Shown: piece after piece, positions 32,506 to 42,036 of the stretch
How positions within the stretch are numbered: position 1 is the first letter of the stretch
Layout: every line of letters starts with the position of its first letter
Origin: Trichodelitschia bisporula
Taxonomy: Eukaryota > Ascomycota > Dothideomycetes > Phaeotrichales > Phaeotrichaceae
Assembly (NCBI GenBank): GCA_010356995.1
Contig: ML996708.1
Location: 399,304-463,303, forward strand
Length of the DNA stretch: 64,000 nucleotides
Reading direction: 5' to 3'
The notes under the pieces: generated by a model
What the model was told of the DNA's origin: nothing
The model's database searches: none
What the model saw: the letters and a program-made list of their open reading frames with translations, nothing else
Position numbers and translations under genes: made by a program

Positions 32506-35500
32506 TCATTCCGAGTCGCTATCGATGACGAACCCTCCGCGCACCTTCCTCGGGGCAGGGCGCGACGGGAGCGCCTCCTCGATGGTGTCGTCATCGTCAT
32601 CCTCAACGTCTACCAGGTCTAACATCTCGATATCGGCAGGCTTCTCCTTACTCGCTGCCTTGCCCGATGCTGTCTGCGGACGGGATGACAGCGGCGTGTC
32701 TGTAGTCTCCGCATCGACCTCCATCCGCGCAGGCTCCTCTGCTTCCTCCTCGGACTCGCTATCGCTGCTCAATACCACCGGGGTTGCCCTTTTCCGCCCC
32801 ACCGTCCGATCCGTCTCATCCTCATCCTCACTGCTCAACACCACTGGCGTAGCATTTTTCCTCCGCCCCGTCCCATCAGTCTCATCCTCACTACTCAACA
32901 CAACCGTCTCCTTCTCCGCCCCCGCCACAGCATCATCATCATCATCATCAGGCCCACTAATCGCCCTCTTCTTCCTACTGCCCCCCTTACTCTGCGCCTT
33001 CCTCTTCTTCCTCGTCCCCCCCACCATCCCCTCCACCGCCAGCCCCGCCGCAAGCGCCGCATGCCTCCCCGCCGTCCTATTCCTCATCGCCTCCTCCCTT
33101 TCAAAAAACTCCTTATCCCGCTCCTCATCACTCCCCTCATCCGAATCACGCACATACAACGCGGACTTAATCCTACCCTTCCGCTCCTCCTCCGCCTTCC
33201 TCCTCGCCTCCCGCCGCGCATCCACCACCGCGTCATCCGGTTCCCCTTCCTTGCTCTTCCGCTTCCGGATCGTTTTCTTCTTATTTGGTTCCCCGTCCGC
33301 TTTCCGCGCCGTCGGGCCCCCGTCGGGGAATAAGTCCCCCTCCGAGCCCGATTCCTCGTCTGTGGAGAGCTCGGAGGGACGCCGGCGCCGGGGCGCGGGC
33401 TTGCGCCGAAGGTAGGAGGCGAGGCTGGCTTCGGCCAAATCGCCCGGTCCTTGGGCTAGGGCGGTGGTGAGAGATTCGAGGGTGGAGGTTAGGGTTGCGG
33501 GGTCGAGGGCGGCGGGGATGAACCACTTGCTGTCTTCGATGTAGGCGGAGTCACGGTCGAGGCCGAGGAGGGTGAGGAGGAGGTGCAGTTTTGTGTCGGT
33601 TTGGAGGGCGGTGGGGGGGAGGGAGGTTGAGGAGGGGGGGGTGGGGAGGTAGATTGGTGGGAATGGGGGGGTGGGTTCGGCAGCGGGTTGAGCGGCGGGT
33701 TGAGCGGGTTCGGTGGATGCTTCTGCGCCGGGTTCTGCGTTGGGGTCTGCACCGGGCTCCGCGCCAGGTTCGGCACCGGGTTCGGTGGTGGGGACGGCGT
33801 CTGGATCCGCGGAAGGGATTGCGGCGGCTGCGACGGCTTTGCGCGCCACTTCGGCGGCTTGCCAGGCTTCGCGCTCTTCCTTTGCCTTTTCCAGCTCTGC
33901 CTTGAGCCAGGTGACCATATCCGTTTTCTGCTCCTCAGCGAGGAGGCCGACAATAACGGCAAACTGCTGCTTACGATCAAGGCCAGGCTTAAAATCCATC
34001 GGAGCCGGTTGGCGAGGCGTGCGCTCGGGATGGACCTTGTCGAAGCCGTTCTCGAGGTAGAACATCGTATTCGGGATCTTACTGAAGAGCATCTCGACCA
34101 TGAGCCCCGGCGTGTCCTGCAGCTTCTTAATCAGCCGCCGGAAGAGCTGCTTGGTCAATTCCTCCCACTCCCTGAATGCCGGTGACTCGCGATCTAGGGG
34201 CTCTGGTCCCTTGATCATCTTCTGGAAGAGCTGGATGATGTCGACACGGTAGAGGAGTACGCAGAGTTCGTTTTTGAAGGCGACGCGGTAGAAGAAGCGA
34301 TGTGCTCGCTTGAGCTGCTCTTTGCTTAGGTCGTTGTAGTACCGCGTAAAGGCAACGAATGTGTCGACTGAAGCCTGCGTCGTGAACCGCGCGGCGAAGC
34401 GCGTGAAATCGAACTTGCGTTCCCGCGATGTGCGCTCTGCTGCCTCGCGGTCGCCGGCCTCGTCATTCCCCTCCTCGGTGCTGGGGTTATCCTTCTTCGC
34501 AGCCTTGCGCGTGCGGCGCTTAGACCGGATCTGCAGGTCGGCGTTCTGCTTAGAGTAGTTCTCAAGCATGCGGATGAAGACGTGCGCGAGCTCGGTGCAG
34601 GCGTCAAGGTAGCCGTAGCCTTGCGCCTTGTAGGAGCGCAGAATGCCGATTACCCGGTCATGTGTGACTTCTTCGTAGAAGATGCGGTTCTGGAAGTTCT
34701 CTGCGATTTCTTGGTCCTCGTCCAGGGGTGATTCGGCCATTTCTTGGACTGTGAGCAGAATCTGCGTGAAGCAGCGCATGCCTGCGGCGAGAGGTTTCCA
34801 GGACTTGTCGTCTTGGTACCGCTGCATGAAGCGGTTCAGTAGAACGAAGGTCTCCTGGTTGAGGACCGTAGCGACTAGGCCAAAGCTCTCGTCCATGGCA
34901 TTGGCGAGGTCGGCTCCGCTCTTGCGCTTCGCTTCGCGGCTCTGCTTTATGCGGGCGCGGCGTGCGTGTTCAGCACGGAGGAACCAGGCAATAAGGTAGA
35001 AGTACTGCATGGGATGGGTTTCCAAAAGCACTCGGTCGTCTTCTCGCTCCAAGGTTTTTCTCAGGTGCGTGAAGAGAGGATTGAAGGAGGAATCGAGGAA
35101 TTCCTCCACGAACCGCCGAAGATGGCGCCGAGCCGATGAGTCCAGCGTAGTAGCCTTGTCAAACTCAAGGGCCTCCTTCTCCACCACAATCTTGCCACGG
35201 TTTTGCGGTTTGTTCCACTTTTTGCTCTTGTCCATCTGCTCGTAGCCCTGTTCCGGTCCAGCAAGTGCTGCTTGCCCGCTGACGGATGCCATTTGCCCGT
35301 CGCCCTTCTTGATCCACATCATTGTACCGAATCGGTTGTGCCTTGTAGGGGCATGGCGAGACTGGCTGGCAAGCATGGCTTTCTCCTTCTGCATCAGCTC
35401 GCGGAGCTCGTTTGAGCGATGGTTGACGAGGGTCTGTTCCTCCATGAATAGCTTTTCTGGATCGACACCCTTGACGAGATGGAAGAGGATCTCCAGGACG

Positions 35501-36314
35501 GTCACATCCTGAATGGAAAATTCGTCACCCATGCTGGAGGACATGGCAAGGAGCAGTTGGAAGATGTCCTGGGAGTGAAAAGCCTCGACGACAACGGAGC
35601 GCGCAATTTCCGACTCCTCTCCATTACTCGGTAAGTCCTTGGGCTGCTCTATCATTGTGGCGTTTCGGAGGAAGAAGAGGAGCAGGCGTATGATGCCGTC
35701 GTCACGGTCGCTCCGCTCGTTGCGGGGTACCGCCATGGACGGCAAGGCGATTCTAGCAGCAGTCCGCAGTATTTTGGCAGTATCATGGTGTAGGATTGCT
35801 CTCTTGTATTCGACTTGAGCGAGTTTGAGGTACGGGAGATGGCGATGGTGGTTCGTCTTCATTTGGTCGTCCTCGATTTCGAAGGGCCAGGTGAGAGGCA
35901 CCATAAGTTCCACTTCGACAGTCAGTATCCTCGCCTTTGTGTACCTGGATCCACCTACAGCAAGCCAGCGCAATCTTGGACTTCAATCTGTCCTCCGTCT
36001 TAGCCTCCGGCCACCCCGCTAGTATCTCCAGCAAGTCGCCCTTGAGTAGGTTGGACTCCGCGAGCACCCGCTGCACGTCGAGCCGGTTGAGCTTCTGGTC
36101 ATAAAATCTGATCCATCTTCGCAAGTCTTTCAAACAGGCCAAGGCGTCGTCACCGAGAACATATCGGCCATGCTCCTCGATACTAGTTCCACCGAGCTGC
36201 GGGGATCAGCAAACGTCTAGGAATGAGAGCAAAACGTACAGCAGTGACCAGGCTGGTGACATAAGCTCGCACCTCTGGGTCTACGACCTGAGGAGTAAGC
36301 TCATCAAGATCCAT
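32506..36314 (-). CDS. TOF1: Replication fork protection protein (Tof1/Swi1/Timeless family)
   Basis: Three exons: 36314-36240, 36196-35959 and 35912-32506; 1239 aa. Introns are 43 and 46 bases; the second joins ACLELMVPLTWPFE. The Timeless N-terminal domain spans about 25-290 (LGGTSIEEHGRYVLGDDALA, LRTAARIALPSM, SSSMGDEFSIQDVTVLEILF). A second conserved block runs from about 375 (RFVEEFLDSSFNPLFTHLRK) to 650. After about 740 the protein is disordered, with Ala-Glu-Pro-Gly repeats (GAEPGAEPGADP), charged segments, and a tail with repeated VVLSS-acidic motifs. With Csm3, Tof1 forms the fork protection complex that stabilises stalled replication forks and relays checkpoint signals. Length fits the family. 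It shares a 301-base promoter with the dehydrogenase gene. Confidence 0.9.
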
Positions 36315-36615
36315 GATGACTCAGTGTAAATTCGTCGCAGCGTCGAACTCAATCCATCGTCAACGGGCCTGCGATATTGGTTTTCCAAGACACGAAACGC
36401 GCAGACGCGTGTTCCCTGTCCGCGCGCCAACGCGTCTCGGCTTGCGCCGGGCTTCGGTGGCATCCCTGCATCCGAGCAAACCCCGCTCGGGCCGAACCTC
36501 CTTCAGATGTGATCGTCATTGCCGGCTTCCACTGCATTTCGCGTTCGTCCGAATACTAAGGTAGCCACTCCTTCTGAATCCCCGCCCTTTCTTGTTGCCC
36601 TTAATTCGCCCCAAA
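36315..36615. promoter_or_regulatory. Divergent promoter region (Tof1 / hydroxyacyl-CoA dehydrogenase)
   Basis: 301 bases between two start codons, with an ATTGG (reverse CCAAT) at 36376-36380 as a possible CCAAT-binding-factor site. Sequence match only. Confidence 0.4.
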
Positions 36616-37718
36616 ATGTCCTTCTCACGTTCCTCCAGCCGCCTCGCCGGCCAATGCTTGCGTCAGCAATGCCGCCAGTTCAGCGCAACTCCCGGTGCGA
36701 GGGCTGCGAACGTTAAGTCCTTGGGCGTTATCGGGGCGGGGCAAATGGTGAGCTATCCTTTCACTCTCTTTCCGAGCGCCGTTAACTTTCTTAGGGCCTT
36801 GGAATCGCTCTAGTCGCAGCGCAGAGGGCGAAGGTGCCCGTGCGGCTCATTGATAATTCCCAGGCCTCGTTGGACAAGGGATTGAAGTTCGCCGGTACGA
36901 CTGCTCCTTCGTTATCTACCAATGCTTATTTAGCCGATAGACAAGCTCTTGGAAAAAGATGTTGCGAAGCAGCGGATAACACAAGATGAGGCGACGGAGG
37001 CCAGGAGTCGCTTGACCTCAAGCACAAAAATCGAGGACCTCAATGACGTCGACTTTGTCATTGAGGCTGTGCCTGTGCGTCCCTCCTTCCGTACATCTCG
37101 TCTAGCCCTAATGTGCTCCAGGAAATCCCCGATCTTAAGTTTAAGATCTTCTCCCAGTTGGCTCAGATCTGCCCTTCGCACACCATCCTCGCGACTAATA
37201 CATCCTCCATCCCCATAACCAAAATCGCGGCCTCCACGACGAAGGACGCTACTGACCTTTCCGCCGCCTCAAGGGTGGTCAGCACACACTTCATGAACCC
37301 CGTTCCCATCCAAAAAGGCGTTGAGATCATCACGGCCCTGCAGACGTCTGCGGAGACTCTCGAGACGGCGATTGAGTTCTGCAAGAGGATGGGCAAGATT
37401 CCCTCGACCAGCGCTGATACACCCGGATTCCTCGCGAACAGGATCCTTATGCCGTATATCAACGAAGCGATCATCTGCCTGGAAACAGGCATTGGCACCA
37501 AGGAGGACATTGACAGCATCATGAAGAACGGGACTAATGTGCCCATGGGGCCGCTCACACTGGCGGACTTCATCGGACTAGATACGTGCCTGGCTATCAT
37601 GAAGGTGTTACACACAGAAACTGGTGATAGCAAATATCGGCCTTCGGTCCTTCTAGGCAAGATGGTTGACGCTGGCTGGTTGGGGAAGAAGAGTGGCAAG
37701 GGCTTCTACGATTATTGA
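36616..37718 (+). CDS. Mitochondrial 3-hydroxyacyl-CoA (3-hydroxybutyryl-CoA) dehydrogenase
   Basis: Four exons: 36616-36747, 36795-36894, 36941-37074 and 37122-37718; 320 aa. Introns are 46-47 bases. A basic Ser/Arg N-terminus (MSFSRSSSRLAGQCLRQQCR) is a likely mitochondrial presequence. The Rossmann NAD motif is GVIGAGQMGLGIALVAAQ. The catalytic histidine is H178 in STHFMNPVPIQKGVEII, followed by SADTPGFLANRILMPYINE and the C-terminal domain (NVPMGPLTLADFIGLDTCLA, ending GKGFYDY). The enzyme oxidises L-3-hydroxyacyl-CoA to 3-ketoacyl-CoA in beta-oxidation, with NAD. Substrate length (short versus butyryl only) is not readable. No PTS1 ends the protein, which supports mitochondria over peroxisome. 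Confidence 0.92.
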
Positions 37719-39531
37719 ACGTTTTAGGTACGAATCAGATCAAATCGAGCCTTCCCCACACATTCCCCACACATCTCGAATTCATCTGTTCTCGTTCCGG
37801 TGGGTCCGGGCTCCTAAGCATACGGTAGTCAGACCCACATTCAAAGCTCGCGTAGAGCCTCTGAAGTTTAGAGCACACCCTAGGAGAGACTAATCATGGC
37901 TAGTCCGTGTCTGATCAATCAAGGAAGATCTAGACCGGCATACATATATGCCAAAGCATCGGAACCTTTCGAGACTGGACTGCCGATAGGTGATCTTGTG
38001 CTACAGACCGCTTCAGCCATCCGCGGAGACATTTCCGGCTCGCGCTAAAGTACTGTTCGGCAGCTTCCCGAGAAAGGCTGGCAGCACGTCAAGTCAAGAT
38101 TTCCCAGCCAGACGTCCACCATGACTCGCGAACAGCTGCTAGAATAAAGCATCCAACCCTGCACGTGCGTGCGTCACCCGCTGCGGTCAACGTGCCTGGA
38201 TCGAGTGTGGCGCAGCGCCAGGCGGCGAGGCTTAAATCTAGTCGGTCGAACGGAGGTAAGCATTTCGGACCTTTTTCCAATCTCTGGCCCTTTGAAAGTG
38301 GAGCGAAGTATTGATCCTCGTGTAAGAGACGTCCAACCTCTCCTCAGCCACAGCACTCTGGTTGATGGGCCTTCTGGGCCAGATCAGTATCAATTTGGCT
38401 ACGGAAAGGGCTGACCGGCATGCCGGTTCTGCAGTCACGACTCTCATTCCCAAAGCAAGGTTATCCTCAGTGATGCTGAAGCTGAACTTGTTATACTCGA
38501 TCCGAGACCTCCATTCCAAATCGTTAAGTCTAGGTACTAACGATGCACTCTCCATATCAGAGAGGCAACATCATACAGGGAGCGCATTGACGCATCGAAA
38601 GAACCTGGACAGGAGAAGGCGGCGAACGTCTCCCGAAGGACAATTGTTTGATGGTAGAACTAAAGGGTGCACGAATAGGAGTGGCCTGTTGTCGGACGGT
38701 TACTTTTGAGCTAACTACCGGTAGTTCTACCCCGGACCCCAGGTTCCCCCAGTTTCCCCGCAGCTTGGCGGTATCGCGTAGTCCTCCCTAGCTCAACACC
38801 ACGTCGTCCATGCAACTTCGGATTTCGAGTGGAAGAAATTCACCGAGATTTGATAGACTTCCGGGTTGGTGAGGGTTTACCAGCATGCAGCAAGTCATCC
38901 TTACCCTTGACAGACGACCAGCATCTCCTCAGCCTCTAACCATCTACATTAGCGACTCGACATAATCTGATCCCAGCAACAAGCTAGAGTAGGACCGAGA
39001 GTCGGAGATGTTACCCCGGAATCTTGCCTTGGTATGCCCGGCGTCTGGAGAAAGCGCGCGCTAGACCGATATCCTAACTCTAAAGCTGACAAGCTGGCAA
39101 GCTACCGGTCCCGTACGCGCGGGCAGACGCGCATCCGTAGAGTAGAGACTTCCACCCGCCACTCGGCCACTCAAGTCTGGAGCTACAGTAGCACCGTGTC
39201 GCCGAAATCTGGGCCCATAAACGCGCACTGTGGATCTATGAACTGGGCTATTTGCACGGAGAGTTACGCATTGGCCTCCCTACGCTGGTCTACCCCGGAT
39301 GATCTCCATTCTAGATCGCATTAGCACGCCCCTGGTTCGCGCCCTGCCTTCCATACTCACGGGTTTCCTTACCCGTCAGCATGTTGAGGCAAGTCGTATG
39401 CTGATCAGCTTGGAAGCAAGCCTAGCAGATGGAAACATAAGGTAGCAGCTTTGTGCTGCTTTGGAAGGCAAGCGGCTCAGTTTCCTGCTTCATTGATACC
39501 CCTTCCTATTCCCTTTTTTTGGGTAGTCGCA
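37719..39531. other. Long intergenic region, no gene recognised
   Basis: 1.8 kb between two plus-strand genes. Frames are short and unlike protein on both strands. It contains a 14-base palindrome (38713-38726) and a 9-base inverted repeat (38653-38661 with 38723-38731). It probably includes the promoter of the TRI12-like transporter and may include relic sequence. Confidence 0.45.
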
Positions 39532-41596
39532 ATGTCAGACAAGGGTTCAGACCAGAAGCATCCGCTTCCGGAGCATCACCATGAGAAGCAGCAGCTTCCG
39601 GAGCATCACAATGAGAAGCAATATGTGGAGAGAGTGGATCACGTTAGTGACGGTGATGTTCACGTTGTGAAGGTTACCCACGCCGATGGAGTGGTAGATT
39701 TCGTGGATGCGCATGCCGTCGGAGGTAGCTATGAGGATATGCCCAAGGGCTATTTCACCAGTTACCAGTTCATCGGTACCATGTTGGTACGTTTTCCATC
39801 TCCACTGATAGTCAAATGCTGACTCTTTCAGGCAGCATCTTTCGCCGCCATCTGCTCATACCTAGGCTGGGTCCTTCCCGCCAACACACTGTGGGTTGCC
39901 TGGTTTATATCTAATGCGCAAGGCTAACATGCGCAGGATGCTCATCAATGCAGACATTGGACCTGACCCCAACATCGGCTGGGTTGCCACATGTTGGACA
40001 CTCGGCTGCTCTGTTGGATTCTTGCTGGTCGGCCGTTTGAGTGACATCTTTGGCCGCAAGTGGATGGTTTTAGGTACCCAGGTTCTCAGTACCGTTGCCA
40101 TGATATTGGGTGCCACCGCACACTCCATCAATCAGCTCATTGCCGCCACGTTGCTCAACGGCCTAGCTTCAGCCGGCCAGCTGTCACACGGAATAATTAT
40201 CGGCGAGCTGGTACCGAACAAGCTGAGAGGTCCGGCAATTACACTCGTGTTCCTTGCACCCACTCCTTTCGCCGGTAAGTCTACGGTCCTACGAAGATGC
40301 ACAGTCTGACAATTTAGTCTTCGGTCCTGCTATTGCTCGTGCATTCATTCTGCACACGGGGCAGGGCTGGCGGTGGAGCTTCTACCTGGGCATCATCACC
40401 TCGGTTGCCAGCCTCGCCCTCTACCAGTTTTGCTACCATCCGCCATCTTACAATCAGCTCCATGTACACGGCAAGACTAAGATGCAGATGTTCAAGGAGC
40501 TTGACTTTGTGGGCATTTTCCTCTTCATTGCCGGGACGGTGCTCTTCCTTATTGGTATGTCGTGGGGCGGTACAACATATCCCTGGAAGTCAGCGCATGT
40601 TGTCAGCATGATCGTCGTGGGCGGTGTCACACTCATCGCCTTTGGTCTCTATGGTACGTTCATTCTTTTGTCCTCGTCTGCAGCAAGAGACTAACCCGCC
40701 CAGAACAATATGTCTTTAAGGGCCAAGCCCTCATGCCGCCCCGGCTCTTCAAGAACATCGGCTACGTCGCCATCGTCGTCATTGCCAGCATCGGCGCCAT
40801 GATCTACTACAGCCTAACCGTTCTCGCGCCCACCATGATCGGTGCGATCTGGACAACCGACGTCATGGAAATCGGCCTCCAGTGCTCCTTCGTCGGCGGC
40901 GGTATCCTACTAGGCCAAATCCTGGCGGGCTTCGGCATCTCCTACATCCCCCTGGTCAAATGGCAAACCATCCTCGCCAGCACCCTTGCCTTCGTTTTCT
41001 TCACCGCCCTGGCTTCCATCTCCGAGTCTGGACACGCCTCTTTCATGGCTTTGGCTACCCTCGGCTGCATCGCCATCGGCTACGTCGACAACATATCTTT
41101 CCCCGGCGTCACCCTCGTGTTGGGGCCTGAGGACATTGGTCTTGGGACCGGCGTGCTAGGCTCAATCCGCGCGCTCGCGGGTGCCGTCGCCCAGGCGCTG
41201 TACTCCAGCGTGTTGAACAACAAGCTGAACACGTACATGCCGCAGTACGTGGCGCCGGCGGCGACGGGGGCTGGGCTTCCTGAGTCATCGCTCCCGGCCC
41301 TGTTCGCTGGTATCACGGCGGGCAACTTCAGCGGTGTGGCGGGGGCGACGGACAAGGTGCTCGCGGTGGTGGCGGCGCAGGTGAAGCACGCCTACATTGA
41401 CAGCTTCAAGATGGTGTTTTACGCGACGATTCCGTTCAGCGTGATCCTGGTCATTTCGTCGTACTGGGTGCCGAATATGGAGGAGTTCTTACATGGGAAT
41501 GTTGCGCGGCGCTTGCAACAGATGGGAGACAAGGATGGCGAGGCGAAGGAGGGGGTCAGTATCTCGGCGGTTGAGAAGGAGACCAATATGGTCTAG
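39532..41596 (+). CDS. MFS transporter, TRI12/siderophore-transporter type
   Basis: Five exons: 39532-39786, 39832-39890, 39937-40274, 40318-40653 and 40704-41596; 626 aa. Introns are 43-50 bases; intron 2 uses GTGGGT with a GCTAAC branch site. About 80 cytosolic residues include a duplicated His/Glu-rich unit (LPEHHHEKQ, LPEHHNEKQ). The membrane part has about 14 hydrophobic segments. The DHA2-like loop 2-3 is GRLSDIFGRKWMVLGTQVLS. The ends of helices match the TRI12 family: SYQFIGTMLAASFAAICSYL, WVATCWTLGCSVGFLL, and FCYHPPSYNQLHVHGKTK after TM6. Members export trichothecenes or move siderophores and other small molecules. No biosynthetic genes lie nearby, so the cargo is open. Confidence 0.85.
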
Positions 41597-41655
41597 TATG
41601 GCAAATAGTTGAGTCTAATGGCCATCACTGTGTCTCAATTATGTGTAACGGTATC

Positions 41656-41936
41656 TTAATAGGAGCCTATGTGCTCTTTCAGTTCTTTCAGCCACTCCGG
41701 ATATTCATCTGCCATGATTCCCATGCTGTACCGGGAAACTCAGGCGGAAGAATCGACCGGGAGCACGTATACTACCGATCACCAGTAGTTTCACAGTATA
41801 CTCATCACCGTCCGTCGCAAATCTCACATTCAGTGGCACATTCATTGGGAGGGAAGCCTTGTCATTATTATTTTGCCATCCTGGCCGAACTCTTGAACTC
41901 GACTCCAAGGGGACTTACGTGCAACTTACCTGCCAT
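41656..41936 (-). CDS. Possible 55-aa protein, three exons
   Basis: Proposed exons 41936-41930, 41880-41773 and 41708-41656 (55 aa). The start is in good context (GCCATGG) and exon 1 is only 7 bases, followed by GTAAGT. Intron 1 is 49 bases and ends CAG but lacks a clear branch site. Intron 2 is 64 bases (GTATAC...GCAG). The middle exon is strand-like (VPLNVRFATDGDEYTVKLLV) and the last reads EYPEWLKELKEHIGSY, which looks like real protein because chance frames seldom combine such composition with correct splicing. No family is recognised. Only 100 bases separate it from the stop of the upstream gene on the same strand, so it could also be an alternative 3' end. Confidence 0.35.
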
Positions 41937-42036
41937 GGCACTATCCAACCCATCCGAAGACCGCGCCAAATCGACACCTAAGCATTGTTAGCGGGGCAGT
42001 CACTCGCCTTTAGTGACCGGACCAGTCGCAGACTGG

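Noticed and set aside
32506-33400. Serine-rich plus-strand frame opposite the Tof1 tail
   Set aside because: It is the antisense of acidic and glutamate codons in a well-supported gene.
37719-39531. Repeat-induced point mutation or transposon relic
   Set aside because: No strong AT bias, terminal repeats or transposase-like peptide could be seen; the gap is simply unassigned.
39532-41596. Secondary-metabolite cluster around the TRI12-like transporter
   Set aside because: No polyketide synthase, peptide synthetase, terpene cyclase, cytochrome P450 or cluster regulator lies nearby; neighbours are housekeeping genes.
41937-42000. Upstream exon (VDLARSSDGLDSAMA) for the possible 55-aa gene
   Set aside because: A GCTAAC...TTAG acceptor precedes it, but no donor in the required phase exists in the gene upstream, so the start was kept at 41936.
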